Origin: Verrucomicrobiota bacterium JB023
GTDB taxonomy: Bacteria > Verrucomicrobiota > Verrucomicrobiia > Verrucomicrobiales > Akkermansiaceae
Reading direction: 5' to 3'
Length of the DNA stretch: 64,000 bases
Assembly (NCBI GenBank): GCA_030673895.1
Contig: JAUTCR010000031.1
Location: 16,866 to 80,865, forward strand
The notes below the pieces were generated by a model. That model had not been told where the DNA came from, did no database searches, and saw only the letters and a program-made list of their open reading frames with translations. This document shows, one piece after another, positions 1 to 8,095 of this stretch; position 1 is the first letter of the stretch; each line of letters starts with the position of its first letter. The position numbers and the translations under genes are program-made.

Positions 1-962
1 TCCGGCAGGCTGCGCGCATTCCGGCCTCCCCAGATCGCGGGGTTTTCCGTGGCCATCTTGCCATATGGGACGGGGAGGTTGCCAGTGAAGCCGGGCACAT
101 CGGGATTGTCGTGCACGTACTCCACCACTTCATCCGGGAGTCCGTCCACTACGGGAGGTGCCGTAGGTCGGGGTACTGTCTGGGTCTGGGGAGCGGGCAG
201 GATTTGTCGCACATGATGGAGACCGACAGGAACGAGAGTGAACTCGTAGTCACCATTCTCATCGGTCACCGCGGTTCGTTCTCCTTGGTCTAACGAGCCA
301 TTATAATTTCCATCAAGGTAAACAGTGGTTCCCACCAAGGGTGTTCCGTCGGTAAGGTCCGCGTCATTGTTCGGGTCATTCAGGACCGTCCCTCGCAGCG
401 TGCCGCCGGAGACATCCGGGGAAAGGGGATCGGTACGGTAGAGGAAGACCTCGTCGCTATCGATGATGGAATCGAAGTCGCTATCGGAGAGCAGGGGATT
501 GGTGCCCAGCAACGCCTCTTCGACGCTCGAAAGACCGTCATTGTCGGCATCAAGAGGGGGGAGGGCGTCTAGGCAATAGAAGCTGGACTGGAGATCCGGA
601 CCGATGTCGATTTGAAAGAGGGAGCCATCGCCCTCGACGGGATCGATGAGGGGGGCAAAGGACTGCATGTCCTCGGAGCCGAGGACCTGATAGAGGGAGC
701 CTGTCATCGATTGCCATTCCAAGGTGATGTCCGGTGGGGTCGTGCGGATATCGAGAGATAGGAATGAACTTTGGTCGAACGGATCAGTTCCCGAGTAGTA
801 TTCCTCCTCGGTAGTGAAGCCGTCGCTATCGTGGTCGATGGCGAGTTCCCAGGATTCGAGCCCGTAGTATTCCAGCCAATAGTTCGGCGTGGGGGAGGTC
901 TGTGCAAAACTGGGAAGGCTGGCGAGGGATGAGAAAAGAAGAACCAGTGCGTTGTTTTTCAT
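1..962 (-). CDS. Secreted calcium-binding/SdrB-like repeat protein, 3' end outside window
   Basis: The frame is open from an ATG at 960-962 down to base 1, giving at least 320 residues, so the C-terminus lies outside the window. The N-terminus is a clear signal peptide (MKNNALVLLFSSLASLPSFA), so the protein is exported. Two Asp-rich thrombospondin-type-3/EF-hand-like stretches follow: DHDSDGF near residue 45 and DADNDGLSSVEEALLGTNP near residue 140, the latter continued by DSDFDSIIDSDEVF. From about residue 190 the pattern GTLRGTVLNDPNND ... VYLDGNYNGSLDQGE ... TDENGDYEF is that of an SdrD B-like/Cna-B-type beta-sandwich. It lies 26 bases downstream of the PEP-CTERM gene on the same strand and is probably cotranscribed with it. 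It is likely a cell-surface or secreted adhesin-like protein; its function is unknown and a C-terminal sorting signal cannot be checked. Confidence 0.8.
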   Translation of the reverse strand, partial: MKNNALVLLFSSLASLPSFAQTSPTPNYWLEYYGLESWELAIDHDSDGFTTEEEYYSGTDPFDQSSFLSLDIRTTPPDITLEWQSMTGSLYQVLGSEDMQSFAPLIDPVEGDGSLFQIDIGPDLQSSFYCLDALPPLDADNDGLSSVEEALLGTNPLLSDSDFDSIIDSDEVFLYRTDPLSPDVSGGTLRGTVLNDPNNDADLTDGTPLVGTTVYLDGNYNGSLDQGERTAVTDENGDYEFTLVPVGLHHVRQILPAPQTQTVPRPTAPPVVDGLPDEVVEYVHDNPDVPGFTGNLPVPYGKMATENPAIWGGRNARSLP

Positions 963-988
963 ATCGGAAGTTGGGTGAGAGGAGACTC

Positions 989-1630
989 CTAACGTCGGCG
1001 GGCGAAGAGGGAGGTGAGGCTGCCTAAGGCGAGGAAGAGAACGGAGGGCTCGGGAACGATCTCGAGCTCCAGATTATCCAAGGAGAACGAGGTTGAAGGC
1101 GACAGAATCGGCCCGGCCTGAAGTGAGACGATACCGCTGAAGGCCTCAGGGAAGGTGAAGGTTGTGAAATCGCCGCTGCCACCTGGCCCCGTCACGCCCT
1201 GGCTCACGGTGAAGACGGCAAGCACCGGGCTGCCATTCGGCAGAAGGCCTGTAAAGGTCACCTCGGAATCAATGCTGGCGAATGTCTCGGAGTACTTGGC
1301 CAAGTCGATGGAGAGCGGGGTGAAGGCTCTGTTTTCCAAGTGGGAGATCGTCAGCGAGTCCGCCTGCGCCAATTGAAGGTAGCTTGTGCCATTCGAAGGA
1401 TAATCATCCAAGTCTCCCGCATGATGGCGGAGACGATAGGGCAGCGAATCGTCGAAGGGAGCGAAGAGAAAGTCGGCCTCTTTATACAAGGCGATGCCGG
1501 GTTGCGTGCCGGGTGCGGGTGAGGCTGGTCCGTCGAAGGTGACGATGACTGCGCCAAATAGCGAAGTCGATGTCAAGAAAGTGAGAAGGAGGAAGAGGCG
1601 AGGTAGGCTCATGCGTTGTGAGAGATTCAT
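989..1630 (-). CDS. PEP-CTERM sorting domain protein
   Basis: A 213-residue exported protein. Residues 1-26 form a signal peptide (hydrophobic LFLLLTFLTSTSLFG). The body, from about residue 28 to 185, is rich in Ser, Thr, Gly and Phe, has the look of an all-beta domain, and shows no catalytic motif. The C-terminus is a classic PEP-CTERM signal: VPEPSVLFLALGSL followed by a hydrophobic segment and the basic end ARRR. Proteins with this tag are processed by an exosortase at the membrane and directed to the surface or extracellular matrix; no exosortase gene is in this window. The next gene downstream on the same strand starts 26 bases after its stop. The specific role is unknown. Confidence 0.85.
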   Translation of the reverse strand: MNLSQRMSLPRLFLLLTFLTSTSLFGAVIVTFDGPASPAPGTQPGIALYKEADFLFAPFDDSLPYRLRHHAGDLDDYPSNGTSYLQLAQADSLTISHLENRAFTPLSIDLAKYSETFASIDSEVTFTGLLPNGSPVLAVFTVSQGVTGPGGSGDFTTFTFPEAFSGIVSLQAGPILSPSTSFSLDNLELEIVPEPSVLFLALGSLTSLFARRR

Positions 1631-1788
1631 CAGGGAATAGTCGTCCCGCGCCTGGATCTAACTCGAAATGGACGCGACCGTTCATTAAGTCCTTCCTTCC
1701 TCGGACGCTCCTCAGCCAGCGTGGGCTGCGTGGCTATCGCGTACGTAGCGAGGAGCTTGGTGAGCTGCCTGACAGGCGCTGCCTGCCC

Positions 1789-1821
1789 AAAAAAAACACC
1801 GGAGCGATTAGGCTCCGGTGT
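1789..1821 (-). terminator. Rho-independent terminator of the LamG gene
   Basis: A 10-bp perfect stem (ACACCGGAGC at 1796-1805 with GCTCCGGTGT at 1812-1821) and a 6-base loop. Read on the minus strand it is followed by eight Ts (1789-1796). It sits 33 bases beyond the stop codon of the LamG gene. Confidence 0.9.
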
Positions 1822-1854
1822 GAGAAAATTTAGGAAAGACGAAAGACCGATGAC

Positions 1855-4800
1855 TTAAAGGGAGACTTCGACGATTTGATAGAAGCCCTTCGCAAGTGGC
1901 TCGGTATCGACGAAGGTATTGACGCCGGAACCCGTGAAGGTATCGCCAACGTCTTCCCAGTCGGTGCCGTCCAGCGAGACTGAACGTCTCAGTCGGTAGG
2001 TTGCCGTCGCATCCAGACCTTCGACATCAATGGTGAAGTCTCCTTGGGTATTGAAGCCGTAGCCCGCGATGATGATATCGACTGGGACGGGGGCTGGCGA
2101 CGGGGTGACGTCGTTGGCGATGAGGTAGGCGAGTTCGTTGCCATCGTAGAAGAGGGTGGCAACCTCGTCGTCGGACAAGGCCCGCTTCCAGATAGCGACG
2201 TCATCGATCGCCCCATTCCAGGTCCGGGTGGGGACATCGGGATTTCCCCCAATAACGAGGTTCGCCACGCTGTCGGTGATGTTGGGCGAGAGGTCGGTGC
2301 GGTGCTCGACCAGGACGCCATCGACCCAGATGCTCAGGCTTTCTCCGGCCTTGGCTCGTCCGACGACATGGTGCCATTGTTCGTCGTTGAGAGGGTAGGC
2401 GTTGGAGGTTTCTTGCAGGTTGGGTGCCCCTGCATTGCCAGTTCCCGCTGAGAAGGCGGCACCGAGGCCATTATTCCAGCGAGCGAGGCGCCAGCTGGAG
2501 CCTTCACCTTTTGCGATGATTGCCTGCCAGTTTGTGCTCAGGGCCTCGACCTGCACCCAGGTGGAAACCGTAATGTCCCCTCCCGAGAGGTCGTAGATGT
2601 CCTCGGGCACCGAGGTGATTTCGACTCGTTGTGTATTCGCCTTATCCAGATCGATGCCTTGTCCGAATTGAGCGGTCACGTAGGTCTCGGTGGTATCGAG
2701 TCCGGCCATGGTGCCGTCCGCCTGGAGGTAGGCGCTATCGGTGAGGTCGTTATCGAACTTCCAGTAGCCAATGAGGCCGCGCTCCCACTCGGTCAGCACA
2801 TCCAACTCGTTCGTGGGGTCCGAGGGGTTGTTAGAGAACACCTCGTTTCCGTCCGCGAAGCCGTCACCATCGGTATCTACCCGGTTGGGGTCCGTAATAT
2901 AGCCGTCGTCTCCCGCCGAAACTTCTTCCCCGTCAGAGAGACCGTCGAAGTCCGAATCGGCATTGTCCCACAAGGTGGTTTCGCCGGGCGCTCCTACGTT
3001 CACTCCAGCGACCCAAGGGTTGGCCGAGCCTGATGTTTCCTGGGAATTGAGCAGCCCGTCTCCATCGAAGTCGTCATCGACGGTGCCATCGGCTCCGTCA
3101 TTCCGGCGTTGGTATTCGTCGTAATCGCTTACGCCGTCAGAGTCCGTATCGGCAAGATTGATATTGGTGCCGAATTCGGCCTCCAGCGAATTGAAGAGAC
3201 CGTCCTGGTCATCGTCGGCCTGGCCTTGGATGTAGGAAAGCGGGGCTTTGCTCAATTGCTCGACTTCCGTATCCTTAAGCTCCCGGTGCCAGAAGGCCAC
3301 GTCATCGATTTGCCCTTCGAAGGGAACGTCAAAGGTAAGAGGATCGGCATTGTTATGGCGCGCACCGAAGGTGAGCCAATAATCGTCGGCAGCTCTGATA
3401 TCGGCGTTCTCAAAGTCATTGGTCACCGTGAAAGCCAGGACGCCGTCGATGTAGAGCTTGCGCTCACCCGTCGCTCCGTTCCAGGTGCCCAAGTAGTGCC
3501 TCCAAACAGGCTGGCTGGTGCCGGCACCGTTGACGTTGTCGGGGTCGATAGCTCCTGTGGTCCCGTGGAGGGTGAAGGTCGCGTTGGTGCTGCTGCTGCG
3601 CCTCCGGATCTGGAAGCCTTCTCCCGATTCACCTCGTTTCGCGATGAAGGGAGCCCAGTTTGAGGCTGGCCAGCCTTGGGCCCAGAACGAGACGGAGAAC
3701 TCATTGTCGATGCCCCCATCGAAGGTGTCGACATAACCCGTCTCAAGGCTATTGGAGCCTTGCACATAGATGCCGTAGTTCACCAGATCGATGGCTCTCC
3801 CGAAGTCAACGTTCACATCATCCTCCGCTGCAGTAGGCCCGTCGGTGAATTCAGGCTCCAGGCCATCCGTGGTCGCCCCATCGTGGGTGCCGCTGGTGTG
3901 GGCGCCGGAGGTCTCCACTAGGTCATCGTCGAATTCCCAGTAGCCGACGAGGCCGGCCGTGATGGGTGGGACGGAGCCCGAACTGGTCGGATCCGAGTTC
4001 GCGGCCACCTCCGCACCATCCGAGAAGCCGTCTTCATCGGTATCGATCCGGTTTGGGTCCGTGATGAAGCCGTCGAGGCCGGCAGCGACTTCTTCGCCGT
4101 CATTGACGCCATCTCCATCAGTGTCCGGATCATCCCAAGCAGTTGTTTCGCCCGGTGTGCCGGAATTGGTTCCGCCATTCCAGGGATTGGCAGAGCCGGA
4201 AGTTTCCTGCGAGTTGGTCAGACCGTCTTGGTCGGGATCATCATCAATCGTTCCGTCACCACCAGCCGCAAACTCTAGAAAGTCATCAACGCCATCTCCG
4301 TCACTATCGGTGTTGTTCACCTGGGTGCCGAAGGCGATCTCCTGCGAATCAAAGAGCCCGTCGCCGTCCGTATCCGTCTCAGTCAGGATGTCTGAGACTG
4401 GAGCCAAACTCAGCTGGTAGGATTCGGTTGCCGACAACTCGCGATTCCAGATGGCGACGTCGTCCATCTGACCAGTAAAGAATTTTGCGAAGGTCGCCGG
4501 ATCGGGATCGGTATGAATCATCCCGAAGGTCAGCCAGAACGCCCCGGCGTTACCCGGTCCTCCAGCGGGGTTATCGCCCAGCTGGGTCACTCCCGGATCT
4601 TCTTCCCCGTTGATGTAGAGCTTCCGCTCCCCGGTGGTCGCATTGTAGGTGGCGACGTAATGGGTCCAAACAGGCTGCGGCGTGATGATGTCAACGCTTC
4701 CCTGGGGGTCGTCGACTCCGCTGGTCGCCCGGAGAGTGAAGGTGGCGCTGATATTCGTATCGTGGCGACGAACCTGATAGCCTTCTCCCGATTCGCCTTT

Positions 4801-5172
4801 CTTAGCGACGAAGGGCCCCCAACGGGCGGGTGAGCCACTGGCCCAGAAGGAGATGGATAGGCTGTTGTTGATGCCCGCATCAAAGGTATCGAGGTATCCG
4901 GCTTCACCGGAGTTCGTCCCATTGACATAGACCCCATTGGAGCCATCGAGTGAGAGAGCTTGGCCGAAGGCCGTCGCCGGGCCGACCGCATAAGAGGGCG
5001 TGCCCACCGCTGCGCCATCGTGGGTTCCCGGTGCATGGGCTCCCGAGCTATCGGTGAGGTCATTCTCGAATTGCCAATAGCCGATGAGGCCGGAATCAAA
5101 CTGCGCGGCCAGTGTGAGGGGGAAGAGGACCCCACCCGCCCCGCAGAGAAGCGATAGTTGTTTGGTTTTCAT
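1855..5172 (-). CDS. Large secreted protein with three LamG domains and thrombospondin type-3 repeats
   Basis: 1105 residues. A signal peptide (ends LTLAAQ, about residue 24) is followed by LamG/concanavalin-like domain 1 (about 26-255, GLIGYWQFENDLTDSSG), Asp-rich calcium-binding repeats (about 258-400; DTDGDGLFDSQE, DSDGDGVDDF), LamG 2 (about 405-640, GLVGYWEFDDDL), a second repeat block (about 650-800), LamG 3 (about 805-1025, GLIGYWKFDNDLTDSA) and a roughly 60-residue C-terminal beta domain (DATATYRLRRSVSLDGTDWE). LamG 1 and 2 share long stretches such as PFVAKKGESGEG and PFIAKRGESGEG and clearly arose by internal duplication; LamG 3 is more distant. There is no PEP-CTERM tail. Such proteins in this phylum are probably surface or extracellular polysaccharide-binding proteins or adhesins; the ligand is unknown. 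A strong terminator follows, so it is probably transcribed alone. Confidence 0.85.
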   Translation of the reverse strand: MKTKQLSLLCGAGGVLFPLTLAAQFDSGLIGYWQFENDLTDSSGAHAPGTHDGAAVGTPSYAVGPATAFGQALSLDGSNGVYVNGTNSGEAGYLDTFDAGINNSLSISFWASGSPARWGPFVAKKGESGEGYQVRRHDTNISATFTLRATSGVDDPQGSVDIITPQPVWTHYVATYNATTGERKLYINGEEDPGVTQLGDNPAGGPGNAGAFWLTFGMIHTDPDPATFAKFFTGQMDDVAIWNRELSATESYQLSLAPVSDILTETDTDGDGLFDSQEIAFGTQVNNTDSDGDGVDDFLEFAAGGDGTIDDDPDQDGLTNSQETSGSANPWNGGTNSGTPGETTAWDDPDTDGDGVNDGEEVAAGLDGFITDPNRIDTDEDGFSDGAEVAANSDPTSSGSVPPITAGLVGYWEFDDDLVETSGAHTSGTHDGATTDGLEPEFTDGPTAAEDDVNVDFGRAIDLVNYGIYVQGSNSLETGYVDTFDGGIDNEFSVSFWAQGWPASNWAPFIAKRGESGEGFQIRRRSSSTNATFTLHGTTGAIDPDNVNGAGTSQPVWRHYLGTWNGATGERKLYIDGVLAFTVTNDFENADIRAADDYWLTFGARHNNADPLTFDVPFEGQIDDVAFWHRELKDTEVEQLSKAPLSYIQGQADDDQDGLFNSLEAEFGTNINLADTDSDGVSDYDEYQRRNDGADGTVDDDFDGDGLLNSQETSGSANPWVAGVNVGAPGETTLWDNADSDFDGLSDGEEVSAGDDGYITDPNRVDTDGDGFADGNEVFSNNPSDPTNELDVLTEWERGLIGYWKFDNDLTDSAYLQADGTMAGLDTTETYVTAQFGQGIDLDKANTQRVEITSVPEDIYDLSGGDITVSTWVQVEALSTNWQAIIAKGEGSSWRLARWNNGLGAAFSAGTGNAGAPNLQETSNAYPLNDEQWHHVVGRAKAGESLSIWVDGVLVEHRTDLSPNITDSVANLVIGGNPDVPTRTWNGAIDDVAIWKRALSDDEVATLFYDGNELAYLIANDVTPSPAPVPVDIIIAGYGFNTQGDFTIDVEGLDATATYRLRRSVSLDGTDWEDVGDTFTGSGVNTFVDTEPLAKGFYQIVEVSL

Positions 5173-5964
5173 GGATTTTTAGTTGATGGAGAGAAACAAT
5201 CGATGAGATATTGATTGGGATTAAGAAAGATAGTTTTCAAGTTTCCGTATCAATATCCGAAGTTCTTTCGATCTCCTCTCGTTCTAAAATTTTCCACTGA
5301 GTCTGCAACGAAAAAGGAGAAGCCTCGAGCGAGATGAGGAACGAAGGTGCGCGTCACTAGGGAAATAGTTTCGGCGCTGTTGTTAAAATCGATTTTTCGC
5401 TGGCTTGATTTTTAGTTGGTGAAGATAAATCATTCTCTAAATGTTTCAGTCGGCTTTTCAATTGAGTCTGAATCGAAGGTGGGTTTTCAAGTCGTAAAAG
5501 TCTAAATTTGAATTGGTTGAGAAGGATTTGGAGGGGGAGGAGAATAATGCGTCCTAAAATGGCAGAGAGATGACGGTGCTCTGGAGCTTCTCCTCACGCG
5601 GAGGATTTTTTCATCAAGAGATATTGTTGGAATGCGACAAACAATCTGATGAGGTGCTTTCGGATACGTCTTTTGAAGGGTGGAAGCGGTGCTTGGGGCC
5701 TCGATTCAGCAGGCAGAAGGAGGCCTGATAGGCCGTTCTTTGAGATAATAGAATTCTTATCTCTTATTGCTCCTAGCTGATTGGTCTGACTTGATGGATC
5801 TTAAGGGTTCAGTTGATCGTGGGAGGTTCGGTCAGGTCCGCTGATTGGCGATGGCACTTCACTGGTATCAAGCAACGGCGCTTCGTCCGATTGAGGAAGC
5901 TGGCTGGAGACGATCTCTCTTTGCTAGACATCGCGGCTACCTCGTCCACCTTAAGAACCTAGCG
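5173..5964. other. Gene-free region between divergent LamG and sigZ genes
   Basis: About 790 bases, AT-rich in its first 450, with no ORF that looks coding. It must hold the promoters of the LamG gene (leftward) and of the sigma-factor gene (rightward). The 23 bases at 5174-5196, just upstream of the LamG start, recur with three mismatches at 5407-5429, as if the leader had been duplicated. A 22-base palindrome lies at 5742-5763, and a small GGCC-TGATA-GGCC inverted repeat at 5722-5734. Confidence 0.6.
5742..5763. promoter_or_regulatory. Palindrome upstream of sigZ, possible operator
   Basis: GAGATAA, 8 bases (TAGAATTC), TTATCTC: perfect 7-bp arms. It lies about 200 bases upstream of the chosen sigZ start in a gene-free stretch. 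The symmetry suggests binding of a dimeric regulator; no regulator for it is recognised in the window. Confidence 0.35.
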
Positions 5965-6561
5965 ATGCCAATGACCCACGAGAACGCGACGGATGCTCTC
6001 ACTCTCGAGCAATGGTTAGCCAGTGACGAGCTGCGGCATGGGCTTCTACAGGCGATTCTGCGGCGGGTCAGGGATCCGCATTTGGCGGAAGACCTGACTC
6101 AGGAGGTGCTCGTGAAGGCTTTTTCCAATCGGGAGCGCTTGCGTGAGGAGGAGCGGGCAGGTCCTTGGATTTTTCGCATCGCGCGCCATGTCATTGCCGA
6201 CCATTTTCGGAGAGAACGAATGGCAAGCCCCTTGGGCGAAGAGGAGGGAGAGGCTCCGGTTTTCCTCGGGCAAGGACCGGATGGCGATGATTTTCCAGAG
6301 ATCCTGGGCCGTTTTCTCCGCAAGGTGGTTGCTGGCTTGCCCCCCATCTACCGGGACGCACTTTCGTTTACCGATTGCGGAGGCGGCTCGCAGGTCGAGC
6401 TGGCGAAAAGTGAGGGAATCTCGATCTCGGGGGCCAAGTCCCGTGTCCAGCGAGCTCGGGCTTCGGTGAGGGAAGCAGTCGAGCGCTGCTGTTTCTTGGA
6501 GACGGATCCGTATGGCGGGGTGGTGCATGTCGAGCCCCGGCCGGATTACTGCGGCGATTAA
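5965..6561 (+). CDS. ECF-type RNA polymerase sigma factor, SigZ-like
   Basis: 198 residues from the ATG at 5965; a second ATG lies at 5971 and the frame stays open upstream to 5845, but the earlier residues do not look like a sigma factor. Region 2 is clear (LRRVRDPHLAEDLTQEVLVK, then AGPWIFRIARHVIADHFRRE), followed by an acidic linker and region 4 (LPPIYRDALSFTDCGG ... QVELAKSEGISISGAKSRVQ). The C-terminus carries CCFLETDPYGGVV and ends DYCGD; a Cys-Cys followed by an acidic and aromatic tail is typical of SigZ-type factors and may bind a metal or metalloid (inference). No anti-sigma factor gene is adjacent. The gene lies 142 bases upstream of a flavoprotein with eight cysteines in its tail and an MFS transporter, which it may control. 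Confidence 0.8.
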   Translation: MPMTHENATDALTLEQWLASDELRHGLLQAILRRVRDPHLAEDLTQEVLVKAFSNRERLREEERAGPWIFRIARHVIADHFRRERMASPLGEEEGEAPVFLGQGPDGDDFPEILGRFLRKVVAGLPPIYRDALSFTDCGGGSQVELAKSEGISISGAKSRVQRARASVREAVERCCFLETDPYGGVVHVEPRPDYCGD

Positions 6562-6703
6562 TGCGCCGGCGAAGAGCCAGCCTGCCATCCGTCACTACGG
6601 AAGGCCCGGAAAAACCGGAGAACAAAAGTGCGCGAAAGAATTTCTTTTCCTCTTTTGGAAAAAACTTTGCGTCCTTTTTGCCGCGAGGGCGTCTTCCTTA
6701 GGC

Positions 6704-8095
6704 ATGAAGATACAAAAGGACACCTTGCCCGTGGCTGTCATCGGCGCGGGACCCGTGGGTCTGGCTGCAGCCGCCCATTTGTTAGAGCGCGGAGAGAGCC
6801 CCGTCGTTTTCGAGGCCGGAGCCTCGGCTGCCCATGCGGTCCGGCAATGGGAACACGTTAGAATGTTCTCACCTTGGCGTTACAATATTGACTCTGCAGC
6901 GCGCCGTTTGCTCGAACAATGCGATTGGAACCAACCTGAGTGCGACCACTTGCCGACGGGGGGCGAGCTAGTGGCCGACTACCTTGAGCCCCTGTCCCGG
7001 GTTCCTTCTCTCGCGCAATGCCTACGCTTTGGAACCCGCGTGTTGTCAGTCTCTCGCCATGGAGTCGACAAGGTTCGGACCCTGGGGCGATCCGAGCGCC
7101 CCTTCGTGTTGAGAGTGGAAAAGCAAGGAGAACAAAGTGATAGTCTCTTCAAGGCGGTTATTGATGCCAGCGGGACTTGGGGCAATCCAAGCCCGATGGG
7201 CTCCAATGGCTTGCATCCGATTGGAGAAGAGGACGTGCGGGACCGGATCGATTATGGCTTGCCCGATATTCTGGGTAAGGAGGGGGCTAGCTACCGCAAT
7301 GCGACGGTCCTCGTCGTAGGGAGCGGTCATTCCGCCTTCACGGGTGTGCTGGAACTGTTAGAGCTCCAGGAGCATTATCCAGAGACCAAAATCATCTGGG
7401 TGATGCGCAAGCGATCCTTGGACAAGGTGTTCGGGGGGGGAGCGAATGACGCTCTCCCGGCAAGAGGGGAGCTGGGGAGCCGCGCGAAGGCTGCGGTCGA
7501 GGAGGGAAAAGTGGAACTGATCACTCCCTTCGAGATCCAAAGAGTCGCGCGGGTCGAGGGTGACCGCATGATGGTCTCGGGACGTGGGCCGGAGGGAGAG
7601 CAAGAGTTCGTCGTTGATCGGGCGATTGTGAAGACTGGGTTTCGGCCTGATCTCAACCTCCTGCGGGAGATCCGGATAGGGGTAGACGAATCCCTTGAGG
7701 CCGTACGAGCCTTGGGGCCATTGATTGACCCCAATGAGCATAGCTGCGGGAGCGTGCCACCTCACGGAGCCCGTGAACTCGCCCATCCTGAGCCGGGCTT
7801 CTACATCGTGGGGATGAAAAGCTATGGCCGGGCCCCGACCTTCCTCCTCGCGACTGGCTATGAGCAAGTGCGGTCCGTGGTCGCGGAGATCGCGGGGGAC
7901 CATGAAGCGGCAGCGCGAGTCGAGCTGGATCTGCCGGAGACGGGCGTATGCAGCGCGGAGGCAGTGCCTTCATGCTCCGAGGCCTCTGCCAGTGTCTGCT
8001 GCAATGGAGCGGAGAAGGAAGAGGACACGTCCTGTTGTGCGGAGGATGAGCAAGCGTTAAGCGCAGAAGAGGATCAGCCCGCCTGCTGTGGATGA
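6704..8095 (+). CDS. FAD/NAD(P)-dependent oxidoreductase with Cys-rich tail (ArsO-like, putative)
   Basis: 463 residues. The start at 6704 is chosen because it puts the FAD-binding Rossmann motif (VAVIGAGPVGLAAAAHLLERG) at residue 9. A second dinucleotide-binding motif, VLVVGSGHSAFTGVLEL, lies near residue 205, so it has the two-Rossmann layout of flavin monooxygenases and disulfide reductases. The C-terminus (about 410-463) is a low-complexity acidic tail with eight Cys, four of them or more as Cys-Cys pairs (VCC, SCC, ACCG), introduced by ETGVCSAE. Flavoproteins of this type with Cys-rich tails are found in arsenic-resistance islands, hence the tentative ArsO-like label; the substrate is not shown by the sequence. 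It overlaps the downstream MFS gene by ATGA, so the two are translationally coupled. Confidence 0.75.
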   Translation: MKIQKDTLPVAVIGAGPVGLAAAAHLLERGESPVVFEAGASAAHAVRQWEHVRMFSPWRYNIDSAARRLLEQCDWNQPECDHLPTGGELVADYLEPLSRVPSLAQCLRFGTRVLSVSRHGVDKVRTLGRSERPFVLRVEKQGEQSDSLFKAVIDASGTWGNPSPMGSNGLHPIGEEDVRDRIDYGLPDILGKEGASYRNATVLVVGSGHSAFTGVLELLELQEHYPETKIIWVMRKRSLDKVFGGGANDALPARGELGSRAKAAVEEGKVELITPFEIQRVARVEGDRMMVSGRGPEGEQEFVVDRAIVKTGFRPDLNLLREIRIGVDESLEAVRALGPLIDPNEHSCGSVPPHGARELAHPEPGFYIVGMKSYGRAPTFLLATGYEQVRSVVAEIAGDHEAAARVELDLPETGVCSAEAVPSCSEASASVCCNGAEKEEDTSCCAEDEQALSAEEDQPACCG

